NCBI GenBank assembly: GCA_002347815.1
Contig: DDXV01000003.1
Span: 27,501 to 91,500, forward strand
Source of the DNA: Syntrophaceae bacterium UBA2251
Lineage (GTDB): Bacteria > Desulfobacterota > Syntrophia > Syntrophales > UBA2251
DNA: 64,000 bases
Direction of reading: 5' to 3'
Every line of letters starts with the position of its first letter. Within the stretch, counting starts at the first letter, position 1. A model generated the notes under the pieces. That model did no database searches, was not told where the DNA came from, and was given only the letters and a program-made list of their open reading frames with translations. The position numbers were made by a program, and so were the translations under genes. Positions 1 through 8,525 of the stretch are shown here, one piece after another.

Positions 1-1
1 A

Positions 2-1180
2 AAGCTGGTCGCGGGCCCGTCGGCGTATATCTGCGATGAATGCATCGAGTTGTGCAAGTGCATCGTGGACGAGGACACGTCCCCGGCGGCGGTGGAACAT
101 GCCGGCCAGGGAATTCCCGAGCCTGCGGATATCAAGCGATTTCTCGATCAGTATGTCATCGGGCAGGATCGAACGAAGAAGGTCCTCTCCGTCGCCGTCT
201 ACAATCATTACCGGCGCCTGTTCACCGATGTGGATATGGAGGGGGTCGAGATCGAAAAGAGCAATGTCCTGCTCATCGGCCCGACGGGGTCCGGAAAGAC
301 CCTGCTCGCCAAGACGCTCGCCAGAATCTTGAACGTCCCCTTCACCATCGCCGATGCGACGACGTTGACCGAGGCCGGATACGTCGGTGAGGACGTCGAG
401 AACATCATTCTGAGCCTCCTGCAGAACGCGGATTACGACGTGGCGCGCGCGTCCAAGGGGATCGTCTATATCGACGAAATCGACAAGATCGCCAAGAAGA
501 CCGGCAATCCGTCCATCACGCGCGACGTTTCGGGTGAAGGCGTGCAGCAGGCGCTCCTGAAAATCATCGAAGGGACCATGGCCAACATCCCGCCGAAGGG
601 CGGGCGCAAGCATCCCCAGCAGGAGTTCATCCAGGTCGATACCAGCAACATCCTGTTTATCTGCGGCGGGGCGTTCAACAGCCTCGAAGATATCATCGCC
701 AAGCGAACCGGCGTGAACACCCTGGGGTTCGGGGCGGATATCCGGAGCAAGAAATCGCAGAGTATCGGCGAACTGCTGACGGACGTTCAACCGGAAGATC
801 TTCTGAAGTACGGCCTGATCCCGGAATTCATCGGTCGCCTTCCAGTCGTTGCGACGCTCAACGAACTGAAGGAGGAGGATCTGGTCCGGATCCTGGTCGA
901 ACCGAAGGATGCGATCATCCGTCAGTACCAGAAGATGTTCGAGATGGAAAAGGTCAAACTCAAGTTCACCGACGGGGCGTTGCGGGCCATCGCCAGCCTT
1001 TCGGCCGGCCGGAAATCGGGCGCGCGGGGATTGCGGGCCGTCATCGAAAACACCATGCTGGACATCATGTATGACATCCCCTCCCGCCTGGACGTCCGTG
1101 AATGTGTGATTAACGAGGATGTGGTGCTGAGCGGCGCTCAGCCCATCCTGTTGTTTGAAAACAAATCGGAATCCGCCTGA
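2..1180 (+). CDS. clpX: ClpX, ATPase subunit of the Clp protease (5' end missing)
   Basis: AAA+ unfoldase that recognises tagged or misfolded proteins in the cytoplasm and feeds them to ClpP. The reading frame is already open at base 2, so about 25 N-terminal residues lie outside the window. The visible part starts in the N-terminal zinc-binding domain, whose second Cys pair (CDEC) is at fragment residues 11-14. Walker A (GPTGSGKT) is near residue 94 and Walker B is in the YIDEIDK segment, followed by the small AAA+ subdomain. The 392 visible residues reach a normal ClpX C-terminus. lon follows after 36 bases, the common clpP-clpX-lon order, so clpP is probably just upstream. Identity is certain; only the start is lacking. 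Confidence 0.97.
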   Translation, partial: KLVAGPSAYICDECIELCKCIVDEDTSPAAVEHAGQGIPEPADIKRFLDQYVIGQDRTKKVLSVAVYNHYRRLFTDVDMEGVEIEKSNVLLIGPTGSGKTLLAKTLARILNVPFTIADATTLTEAGYVGEDVENIILSLLQNADYDVARASKGIVYIDEIDKIAKKTGNPSITRDVSGEGVQQALLKIIEGTMANIPPKGGRKHPQQEFIQVDTSNILFICGGAFNSLEDIIAKRTGVNTLGFGADIRSKKSQSIGELLTDVQPEDLLKYGLIPEFIGRLPVVATLNELKEEDLVRILVEPKDAIIRQYQKMFEMEKVKLKFTDGALRAIASLSAGRKSGARGLRAVIENTMLDIMYDIPSRLDVRECVINEDVVLSGAQPILLFENKSESA

Positions 1181-1216
1181 ACGCCGATCCAACCCTGAAC
1201 GGATGAATAAACGCGC

Positions 1217-3709
1217 ATGAGTGATTTGATGACACATCGGGAAGACGGTTCCCTGCTGAAGGTCCCGCTCCTTCCCCTGCGGGACGTGGTCGTTTTCCCC
1301 CATATGATCGTGCCGCTCTTCGTCGGGCGCGAAAAGTCGATCGCCGCCCTGGAATCCGCCATGAAACTCGAGAAGGGGATCTTCATGGTGGCCCAGAAGA
1401 ACGCCCAGAAGGATGAACCGACCGAGAACGACATCTATCGGGTCGGCACCCTGGGCATCATCATCCAACTCCTCAGACTTCCCGACGGCACCGTCAAGGT
1501 GCTGGTCGAAGGCAAGCAGCGCGCCGGCGTCCGCGAATATCTGCCTTCCGATGACTTTTTCTTCGTGGCCGTGGAGGAGATCCCTGACGTCGACGATCCC
1601 AACAGCGTCCGGGCGGAGGCCCTCATTCGCAGCATCCGGGAGGCGTTCGAGACTTACGCGAAGCTCAGCAAGAAGATCCATATGGAGATCATCGGGACGA
1701 TCGCCTCCATCGACGAGCCGTCCAAACTCGCGGATATCGTGGTTTCCCATCTCAACGTCAAGCTGGAAGACAAGCAGAAGATTCTCGAGATATTCAACAT
1801 TACCGACCGTCTGGAGACCATTTACGAAATGATGCTGGCAGAGATCGAGATCCTCGAGGTCGAGGAGAAGATCAAGCGACGCGTCAAGAAACAAATGGAG
1901 AAGACCCAGAAGGATTACTATCTGAACGAACAGATGCGCGCCATCCAGAAGGAAATGGGCGAGAAGGACGACTTCAAGAACGAGATCGCGGATCTCGAAA
2001 AGAAGCTCAAGCAGAAGAAGCTCTCCGAGGAGGCTCACAAAAAGGTCAAGTCGGAGTTGAAGAAACTCCAGATGATGGCCCCGATGTCCGCCGAGGCGAC
2101 CGTTGTCCGAAACTACGTCGACTGGCTGCTCGACCTGCCCTGGGGCGAAAAGACGGAGAATCGCTACACGCTCAGGGAATCCGAAGCGATCCTCGAAGAG
2201 GACCATTACGGCCTCAAGAAGGTCAAGGAGCGGATCCTGGAGTATCTCGCGGTGCAGACGCTCGTCCAGAAGAACAAGGGGTCGATCCTGTGTCTCGTGG
2301 GTCCCCCCGGCGTCGGGAAGACGTCGATCGCCAAATCCGTCGCGCGCGCGACCAACCGCAAGTTCGTCCGGTTTTCCCTGGGAGGCGTCCGAGACGAGGC
2401 CGAAATCCGCGGCCACCGCCGAACGTACATCGGGGCTTTGCCCGGGAAGATCATTCAACTCATGAAGAAGGCGGGGTCGAGCAATCCGGTGCTCTGTCTC
2501 GACGAGGTCGACAAGCTCAGCTCCGATTTTCGCGGGGACCCCTCGTCGGCCCTGCTCGAGGTTCTCGACCCCGAGCAGAACAATGCCTTCAACGACAACT
2601 ATCTCGAGGTGGATTACGACCTTTCGGACGTCATGTTCATCACGACGGCCAATGTCCTGCAGAGCATCCCGCCCCCGCTTCAGGACCGGATGGAAGTCAT
2701 CCGTCTGGCCGGCTACACCGAAATGGAAAAGCTGCGGATCGCCAAGAAATTCCTCATCGCCAAGGAACGGGAGGCGAACGGCCTGCGCGAGAATCAGATC
2801 GCCTTTTCCGACGGCGCCCTGCTCACGATCATCCGCAAGTACACCCGCGAGGCGGGCGTCCGGAATCTGGAGCGCGAGATCGCTTCGATCTGCCGCAAGG
2901 TGGCCCGCGAAATCGTCACGGACGGGAACACGAAGAAGCTTTCCATCACCTCGAAGTCGCTCGACAAATATCTCGGGATCCCGCAGTACCGGCATGGGGA
3001 AACGGAAGGCCAGGACCGCGTCGGGACGACCGTCGGTCTCGCCTGGACCGAGGTCGGCGGCGAACTCCTGATCATCGAGGCCACCACGCTGCGCGGCTCG
3101 GGCAAGATCACCATGACGGGCAAACTGGGGGATGTCATGCAGGAGTCGGTTCAGGCCGCCCTGACCTACGTGCGCTCGCGTTCGGACCAGTTTCATCTCG
3201 ACGAAAATTTTTACAAGGAAACGGACGTTCACGTCCACGTTCCGGAGGGTGCGATTCCGAAAGACGGTCCTTCGGCCGGTGTGGCGATGGTGACATCCAT
3301 CGCCTCGGCGTTCACCAAGCAGAAGGTCCGCGGGGATTTGGCCATGACGGGGGAGATCACCCTGCGCGGCCGCGTCCTGCCCATCGGCGGGCTGAAGGAG
3401 AAACTGCTGGCGGCGCATCGCGGAAACATCAAGACCGTCCTGATCCCGAAGGACAACGAGAAGGATCTGGCCGATGTGCCTCCCAATATCCTGAAGGCGC
3501 TGCATGTCGTCCTGGTGGAGCATATCGACGATGTGCTCGCCAGCGCCCTTATGCCCGAGGCGGAGCCAACCGGCGGCGCGAGTCACGACGTCCGGATCGT
3601 CCCCGGGACCCGCGGCGAGCGTCCGGCCGCTGTCTTGGCCCCCGTTTCCCCGGAGACAGCCTTGTCGTGCAGGCAATTATCTCTTGACAGGACGCGGGTT
3701 TACTGTTAG
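1217..3709 (+). CDS. lon: Lon ATP-dependent serine protease
   Basis: Cytoplasmic AAA+ protease that degrades damaged and regulatory proteins. At 830 residues it has all three Lon parts: N-terminal substrate-binding domain (about residues 10-210) and coiled coil, AAA+ module with Walker A GPPGVGKT near residue 361 and CLDEVDK Walker B, and C-terminal protease domain with the catalytic Ser in KDGPSAGVAM (about residue 682) and the Lys about 40 residues later. The last ~45 residues after the conserved protease end are Pro/Arg/Ala-rich and look like a lineage-specific tail. The ATG at 1217 precedes a normal Lon N-terminus. The 3' end overlaps the -35 box of the tRNA promoter at 3684. It lies in the clpX-lon order. 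Confidence 0.97.
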   Translation: MSDLMTHREDGSLLKVPLLPLRDVVVFPHMIVPLFVGREKSIAALESAMKLEKGIFMVAQKNAQKDEPTENDIYRVGTLGIIIQLLRLPDGTVKVLVEGKQRAGVREYLPSDDFFFVAVEEIPDVDDPNSVRAEALIRSIREAFETYAKLSKKIHMEIIGTIASIDEPSKLADIVVSHLNVKLEDKQKILEIFNITDRLETIYEMMLAEIEILEVEEKIKRRVKKQMEKTQKDYYLNEQMRAIQKEMGEKDDFKNEIADLEKKLKQKKLSEEAHKKVKSELKKLQMMAPMSAEATVVRNYVDWLLDLPWGEKTENRYTLRESEAILEEDHYGLKKVKERILEYLAVQTLVQKNKGSILCLVGPPGVGKTSIAKSVARATNRKFVRFSLGGVRDEAEIRGHRRTYIGALPGKIIQLMKKAGSSNPVLCLDEVDKLSSDFRGDPSSALLEVLDPEQNNAFNDNYLEVDYDLSDVMFITTANVLQSIPPPLQDRMEVIRLAGYTEMEKLRIAKKFLIAKEREANGLRENQIAFSDGALLTIIRKYTREAGVRNLEREIASICRKVAREIVTDGNTKKLSITSKSLDKYLGIPQYRHGETEGQDRVGTTVGLAWTEVGGELLIIEATTLRGSGKITMTGKLGDVMQESVQAALTYVRSRSDQFHLDENFYKETDVHVHVPEGAIPKDGPSAGVAMVTSIASAFTKQKVRGDLAMTGEITLRGRVLPIGGLKEKLLAAHRGNIKTVLIPKDNEKDLADVPPNILKALHVVLVEHIDDVLASALMPEAEPTGGASHDVRIVPGTRGERPAAVLAPVSPETALSCRQLSLDRTRVYC

Positions 3710-3712
3710 GTA
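3684..3712 (+). promoter_or_regulatory. Probable sigma70-type promoter for the tRNA genes
   Basis: TTGACA at 3684-3689 matches the -35 consensus perfectly. After a 17-base spacer comes TAGGTA at 3707-3712, a weak -10. The promoter lies within the last codons of lon and 30 bases before tRNA-Val. The same TTG..A-17-TAGGTA arrangement occurs before rpmB. Assigned by sequence only. Confidence 0.55.
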
Positions 3713-3742
3713 GCGCTGCCACCGAGGAGAGGATGCCGCCGG

Positions 3743-3818
3743 GGGCGGGTAGCTCAGCTGGGAGAGCGCCACGCTTACACCGTGGATGTCGCAGGTTCGA
3801 GTCCTGTTCCGCCTACCA
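3743..3818 (+). tRNA. tRNA-Val (anticodon UAC)
   Basis: The cloverleaf folds by eye. Acceptor stem GGGCGGG pairs with TCCGCCT with G-U ends. The D arm is GCTC...GAGC, the anticodon stem CCACG/CGTGG closes the loop CTTACAC (anticodon TAC), and the T arm GCAGG/CCTGT surrounds TTCGAGT. The CCA end (3816-3818) is encoded. It is 76 nt long and stands 88 bases before tRNA-Asp, probably in the same transcript. Confidence 0.96.
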
Positions 3819-3906
3819 AGCCCGTCACAAAGGCATTGATTTTACCCGTCGGGATGTGGTAATTGAACGTCAACAAGAGGTGAGCGCGGTCTTTAAATGC
3901 AAAAAC

Positions 3907-3983
3907 GGGGTCGTAGTTAAGCTGGTTATAACGCCGGCCTGTCACGCCGGAGGGCGAGGGTTCGAGTCCCTTCGGCCCCGCCA
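3907..3983 (+). tRNA. tRNA-Asp (anticodon GUC)
   Basis: Acceptor stem GGGGTCG pairs with CGGCCCC. The anticodon stem CCGGC/GCCGG holds the loop CTGTCAC with anticodon GTC. The T arm GAGGG/CCCTT surrounds TTCGAGT. The terminal CCA (3981-3983) is encoded, and the gene is 77 nt long. A terminator follows 8 bases later, ending the two-tRNA unit. Confidence 0.96.
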
Positions 3984-3991
3984 AGAAGAAC

Positions 3992-4026
3992 GAGGGGTTG
4001 GCCAAAATGGCAACCCCTCTTTTTTT
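3992..4026 (+). terminator. Rho-independent terminator after the tRNA genes
   Basis: The 9-bp stem GAGGGGTTG (3992-4000) / CAACCCCTC (4011-4019) has an inner CC/GG extension and is followed by a run of seven T (4020-4026). It ends the lon/tRNA transcript before the radical SAM gene. Confidence 0.85.
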
Positions 4027-4088
4027 GGGGTCATGCGCGCTTTTCCGCCCTCATCATTCGGACGAAACACCTTGAGTGAGCGTTTGCC

Positions 4089-4961
4089 ATGAAGTACGAA
4101 GGATTGATCATCCGCCCTCCCAGCGAGGCCTACAGTCTGCTTCTGCAGGTCACGACGGGATGCTCGCACAACAAATGCACCTTCTGCCCGACCTATCGGG
4201 CCAAGAAGTTCCGCATCAAGTCCCGGGAGGAAATCCTCGAAGATCTTGCGGAGGCCTCGCACTACCGGCGGGTAAGGCGCGTTTTCCTCTGCGACGGGGA
4301 CGCGCTGATCATTCCGCAGCCCCGCTTGCTCGATATTCTGGCGTCGATCCGCCGGTCCCTGCCGGGAATCGAACGCGTGGGAAGCTATGCCAACGCCAAG
4401 AGCATCCTCCGCAAGACGCCGGAAGATCTCCGGGACCTGAAAGCGGCCGGACTGAAGATGGTTTATCTCGGCGTGGAGACGGGAAGCGCCGCCCTGCTCG
4501 AAAAGATCCGCAAGGGGGTCGGCGTGGAGCAGATGGTCGACGCGGGCAGACGGATCAAGGATGCGGGCATTCTCCTGTCAGTCACGGTCCTGCTGGGAAT
4601 CGGGGGAAGAACGCACAGCATCGAGCATGCAACGGAAACGGCGAAAATCCTCACCCGGATCGATCCGGATTTCACCGGAGCGCTCACCGTCATGGTGGTT
4701 CCGGGAACCCCGCTTTACGAGGACCAGCAGGCAGGTCGATTCCAGCTTCCGGACACCTTCGGCTTTCTGACCGAACTCGGAACGATGATTGCCCAGTCCC
4801 AGTTCACGGACTGTTTCTTCACCTCGAATCATGCCTCCAATTACCTTCCGATCCGGGCTCGCCTGCCGCAAGAGAAGGAAGACACGGTGCGCATGATTCA
4901 GGAGGTCATCCGGCGGGGAGACCGGGGTCTGTTGAGGCCGGAATCACTCCGCGCCCTTTAA
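4089..4961 (+). CDS. Radical SAM protein (COG1032-like), unknown substrate
   Basis: A 290-residue radical SAM enzyme. The cluster motif is C-SHNK-C-TF-C at residues 25-33, a CX4CX2C spacing that I associate with a subgroup whose N-terminus reads RPPSEA...LLQVT.GCSHNKCTFC. A TIM-barrel core follows, with a GVETGS segment near residue 135 typical of SAM/strand-4 regions. There is no N-terminal B12-binding domain and no obvious C-terminal auxiliary-cluster Cys set. The start ATG at 4089 has only a weak upstream SD. corC begins 19 bases downstream, so the gene may be co-transcribed with corC-lnt-prfB. Family assignment is solid; substrate and reaction are not known. Confidence 0.85.
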   Translation: MKYEGLIIRPPSEAYSLLLQVTTGCSHNKCTFCPTYRAKKFRIKSREEILEDLAEASHYRRVRRVFLCDGDALIIPQPRLLDILASIRRSLPGIERVGSYANAKSILRKTPEDLRDLKAAGLKMVYLGVETGSAALLEKIRKGVGVEQMVDAGRRIKDAGILLSVTVLLGIGGRTHSIEHATETAKILTRIDPDFTGALTVMVVPGTPLYEDQQAGRFQLPDTFGFLTELGTMIAQSQFTDCFFTSNHASNYLPIRARLPQEKEDTVRMIQEVIRRGDRGLLRPESLRAL

Positions 4962-4979
4962 ACCTTCAAACCGGGGAGG

Positions 4980-5807
4980 TTGGTCATCTTCGTTCAGAAG
5001 CTCATCGCCTTTTTTCGGGAGATCGCGCCCACCAAGGACCAGGGCCGCCTCGAAAAGGAACTTCAGTCGATCATCGCCAGCGGCGAGGAAGAGGGCCTGC
5101 TCGATCCCCAATCCGGGGAAATGATCCAGAGCATCCTCGACTTTCGAGAAACCCTCGTCCGTGAAATCATGATCCCGCGCACGGAGATCGTCGCCTTCAG
5201 CACCACCGCCTCCATTGGCGAGATGCTGGCGCTGGTCCAGAAGCACGGGCATACACGCATGCCCGTCTATAAAGGCAGTATCGACGACATCGTGGGGATC
5301 ATCAACGTAAAGGATCTCCTCAAGTTCTGGTCACGGGATGTGACGGAGGACGATGTGCTTTCGATCTTGAGGAAGCCCTACTATATTCCCGAGACGAAAA
5401 ACACCCATCAACTGCTGCACGAGCTCAAGCAGAACAAATACCATCTGGCGATCGTGATCGACGAATATGGCGGGACCTCCGGTCTGCTGACGCTCGAAGA
5501 CCTGATCGAGGAGATCGTGGGGGAAATCCATGACGAGCACGATCAAACGGGAGACGAGCTGATCGAACTTTCGGACGGAACCGTGCTTGCCAACGCCCGC
5601 CTCGAGATCGAGGCGCTCGAGGCCCATTACGGTCTTACGTTCGACGACGGGAAATACGAGACCCTGGGCGGGCTCATCCTCCATGTCCTCAAGAGAATCC
5701 CCATCCCCGGCGAGATCGTTCGTATCGGGCCCCTGGAGATGAAGATCGAGGCCGCCGATGAGCGCAGCATCAAAAAGGTCCGCATCCGAAAAAGTGAAAA
5801 TCGATAA
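4980..5807 (+). CDS. CorC/HlyC-family CBS-domain protein (YbeX-like)
   Basis: Cytoplasmic 275-residue protein with a tandem CBS pair (about residues 65-185, with the IMIPRTEIVA and VIDEYGGTSGLLTLEDL signatures) followed by a CorC_HlyC C-terminal domain (about 200-275). It lacks the N-terminal DUF21 membrane domain, so it belongs to the short YbeX/CorC group linked to Mg/Co homeostasis and to 70S ribosome function in enterobacteria. The start is TTG at 4980, just after a GGGGAGG SD. The 3' end overlaps lnt by 50 bases, suggesting translational coupling. The corC-lnt pairing is conserved in E. coli, and phoH and ybeY, the other usual members of that cluster, lie nearby on the opposite strand. 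Confidence 0.9.
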   Translation: MVIFVQKLIAFFREIAPTKDQGRLEKELQSIIASGEEEGLLDPQSGEMIQSILDFRETLVREIMIPRTEIVAFSTTASIGEMLALVQKHGHTRMPVYKGSIDDIVGIINVKDLLKFWSRDVTEDDVLSILRKPYYIPETKNTHQLLHELKQNKYHLAIVIDEYGGTSGLLTLEDLIEEIVGEIHDEHDQTGDELIELSDGTVLANARLEIEALEAHYGLTFDDGKYETLGGLILHVLKRIPIPGEIVRIGPLEMKIEAADERSIKKVRIRKSENR

Positions 5808-7356
5808 CGCCGTCCCCCGCGCCGCGAGCGCCTTCAATCCGGGTCCGCTTTTCGGCGCCGTCCTGACGGGCGTCCTGCTTTTCCTTTCCTTTCCGAAGTT
5901 CGGATGCGGGGCCATCGCCTGGGTTGCATGGGTTCCTCTTCTCATCGCCCTCCGCGGGAAGGGCGTCCGCGAGGCGATGATTCTCGGATTCTCTGCCGGC
6001 CTCGTCTTTCACGTCGGCATTCTTTACTGGATCACCTATGTCGTCGTCAAATACGGCTCGCTTTCGCTGATCCTGGGCGTGGCGGCCATGCTTCTCCTCT
6101 GCGCTTACCTGAGCCTCTACACAGCCGTCTTTGCCGCAGGATGCGTTCTTTTCCGCAACTGCGCCCCGTTGCTCGCGGCGCCCCTTCTCTGGACAGGGCT
6201 CGAATTCATCCGGGGATGGATCTTCACCGGTTTCCCCTGGGAGACGCTCGCCTATTCCCAGTATCGCTATCTCCCCCTGATTCAGATCGCCGACGTCACC
6301 GGACCCGCCGGTCTGTCGTTCCTGATCGTCGCTGTAAATACGCTTCTGTTTCAAGCCCTGATCACGAAACGGGCGTCGATGCGCTTCGGATCCATCGCCG
6401 CGATCGCCGTCGTTTTTTTACTGCTTTCTGGATACGGTATTTGGCGTCTGGACGATGTTCGAGAGGGGATGGCAAAATCCGCCTCCATCCCCGTCAGCCT
6501 CATCCAGGGGAACATCGACCAGAATCTCAAATGGAATCCGCGCTATCAGAGGGATACGGTCGACGCCTATCTGTCCCAATCCGCGCGATATCTCCCGCCC
6601 CCCGGCGGCGTGATCGTCTGGCCGGAGACGGCCGTTCCTTTCTACTTCCAGGACGACGGCCCTCTTCAGCGACGCATTCTGGCCTTCGCACGCGATCACC
6701 GCGTCTGGATCGTTCTGGGCAGCCCGACCTATGCCGACCGGGCCGTCGGAACGAATTTCGCCAACAGTGCGTTCCTCGTCGACCCTGACGGGCGGATCGC
6801 CGGCCGGTACGACAAGGTCCATCTCGTTCCCTACGGCGAGTATGTGCCGCTGCGCCGCTATTTCCCCTTTATCAGCAAACTGGCAGTCGGCGTGGGGGAT
6901 TTCCGCCCCGGCCGGGGCTATTTCCCCCTTTCCCTGAACGGCCATTGTCTCGGGATCTTGATCTGTTATGAAGGTATTTTCCCCGCCGCGGGAACGGACT
7001 ACAAGCGCCGCGGCGCGGAAATGCTTGTCAACATCACCAACGACGCCTGGTTCGGACCGACCTCGGCCCCCTATCAGCATCTGTCCATGACGGTTTTCCG
7101 CGCCGTCGAAACGCGCACGTATCTCTGCCGGGCCGCCAATACCGGGATCAGCGCCTTCATCTCCCCCACAGGCGAGATCACGAAGAAAACGGGGCTCTTC
7201 CTGCGGAGCGGTCTTGCCGGCGAGGTCCGGCTCCTCGCGAAGAAGACAATTTATTCGACATATGGCGACTTTTTCGCGTATAGTAGCATCGTCGTGCTCC
7301 TGGGCATGACCATCGTAGCCTGGATGAGGAGGAAACATGAGCGAGACCGCATTTAA
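5758..7356 (+). CDS. lnt: Apolipoprotein N-acyltransferase
   Basis: Inner-membrane enzyme that adds the third acyl chain to the N-terminal Cys of lipoproteins, needed for export to the outer membrane. At 532 residues it has several hydrophobic segments (about residues 20-235) and then a periplasmic nitrilase-like domain. The catalytic triad is visible as Glu in WPETAVPFYF, Lys in DKVHLVPYGEYVPLR and Cys in ILICYEGIFP. The ATG at 5758 lies inside the end of corC, and its own end overlaps the prfB start by 20 bases, so the three genes form one tightly packed unit. Confidence 0.95.
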   Translation: MSAASKRSASEKVKIDNAVPRAASAFNPGPLFGAVLTGVLLFLSFPKFGCGAIAWVAWVPLLIALRGKGVREAMILGFSAGLVFHVGILYWITYVVVKYGSLSLILGVAAMLLLCAYLSLYTAVFAAGCVLFRNCAPLLAAPLLWTGLEFIRGWIFTGFPWETLAYSQYRYLPLIQIADVTGPAGLSFLIVAVNTLLFQALITKRASMRFGSIAAIAVVFLLLSGYGIWRLDDVREGMAKSASIPVSLIQGNIDQNLKWNPRYQRDTVDAYLSQSARYLPPPGGVIVWPETAVPFYFQDDGPLQRRILAFARDHRVWIVLGSPTYADRAVGTNFANSAFLVDPDGRIAGRYDKVHLVPYGEYVPLRRYFPFISKLAVGVGDFRPGRGYFPLSLNGHCLGILICYEGIFPAAGTDYKRRGAEMLVNITNDAWFGPTSAPYQHLSMTVFRAVETRTYLCRAANTGISAFISPTGEITKKTGLFLRSGLAGEVRLLAKKTIYSTYGDFFAYSSIVVLLGMTIVAWMRRKHERDRI

Positions 7357-8423
7357 GCTGGAAGGCTTGAGGGACAAAATCACGCGCATCGGAGAGTGTC
7401 TTTGACGTCCCCGCCCTGAACCTCCGCCGCCAGGAACTGGAGCTGGCGTCCCAAAAGGCCGATTTCTGGAACGACCCGGAAAAAGCCCGCGAAATCCTCA
7501 AAGAGAAAACCGCCCTCGACGATACCGTCGAGCGCTGGCATCGTCAGCAGCGTACGCTCGACGAACTCGCCGATCTGAACGCGTTGGCCCAAACGGAACA
7601 GGACGCCGCCGTCCTTTCCGAAATCGACGCCGAACTTAACCGCCTGGATAATGACGTTCGTCAGGACGAACTGAAGCGAATGCTGGGCAACGAGGAAGAC
7701 GCCCTGAACGCCATCGTCTCCATTCACGCGGGCGCGGGGGGGACGGAAGCCCAGGACTGGGCGGAAATGCTTCTGCGGATGTACCTCCGCTGGGCGGAGA
7801 AACGCAAATTCACCCCCACCGTGATCGACAGTCTTCCCGGTGACGAAGCGGGGATCAAGAGCGTAACCTTCACGCTGGAGGGGGCGTATGCGTACGGGTA
7901 CGCCAAGGCCGAAAACGGCATTCACCGGCTGGTGCGGATTTCCCCGTTTGACGCCGGGGCGCGCAGGCATACCTCTTTCGCATCGGTTTTCGTCTATCCC
8001 GAGATCGACGATCAGATCGTCATCGATATCGACGAAAAAGACCTGCGGATCGATACGTACCGTTCGACGGGGGCAGGGGGACAGCACGTGAACAAGACGG
8101 ATTCGGCGGTGCGGATCACGCATCTGCCGACGGGCATCGTCGTCCAGTGCCAGAACGAACGCTCTCAGCACAAAAACCGGTCCATGGCCATGAAATATTT
8201 AAAATCGCGTCTTTATGAACTCAAAATCAAGGAGCGGAATGAAAAACAGGATGCCGTCAACAAAAGCAAGAAGGATATTGCGTGGGGAAGCCAGATCCGC
8301 TCGTATGTCCTTCATCCCTATCGGATGGTCAAGGACCATCGGACGAATCTGGAAGTGGGCAACGTGAATCGCGTGCTGGACGGAGATATCGATGACTTTA
8401 TCGAGGCCTATCTGCTGGGATAA
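7337..8423 (+). CDS. prfB: Peptide chain release factor 2, made by programmed +1 frameshift
   Basis: RF2 recognises UGA/UAA and releases the finished protein. Translation starts at ATG 7337 (SD GAGGAGG, 7327-7333) and reaches an in-frame TGA at 7403-7405 after 22 codons. A +1 slip on CTT (7400-7402) continues at GAC (7404), giving 361 residues in total. Downstream are the RF2 specificity tripeptide SPF (about residue 203) and the catalytic GGQ in TGAGGQHVNK (about residue 247). The frameshift site CTT-TGA-C has an SD-like GGAGAG three bases before it, the classic RF2 autoregulation arrangement. The start overlaps lnt by 20 bases. Confidence 0.96.
7391..7406 (+). promoter_or_regulatory. prfB programmed +1 frameshift site
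   Basis: GGAGAG, TGT, CTT TGA C: an internal SD-like stretch, a three-base spacer, then the slippery CTT followed by TGA and C. When RF2 is scarce, TGA is read slowly and ribosomes slip to GAC, restoring RF2 synthesis. This matches the known bacterial prfB signal; the E. coli version has AGGGGG as the internal SD. Confidence 0.93.
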
Positions 8424-8525
8424 AAATGGCGACAAGGCCGTTGAAGTGTGCTATGGACGGGCAAAAGCCGTTTTTGACCCGACATTTTACGAGGGGCAAA
8501 GCGTTCGCCGATGGGGGAGTGGTTC

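Noticed and set aside
3836..3864. Separate promoter before tRNA-Asp (TTGATT ... TAATTG)
   Set aside because: Both boxes are weak; the tRNA is adequately explained by the promoter before tRNA-Val.
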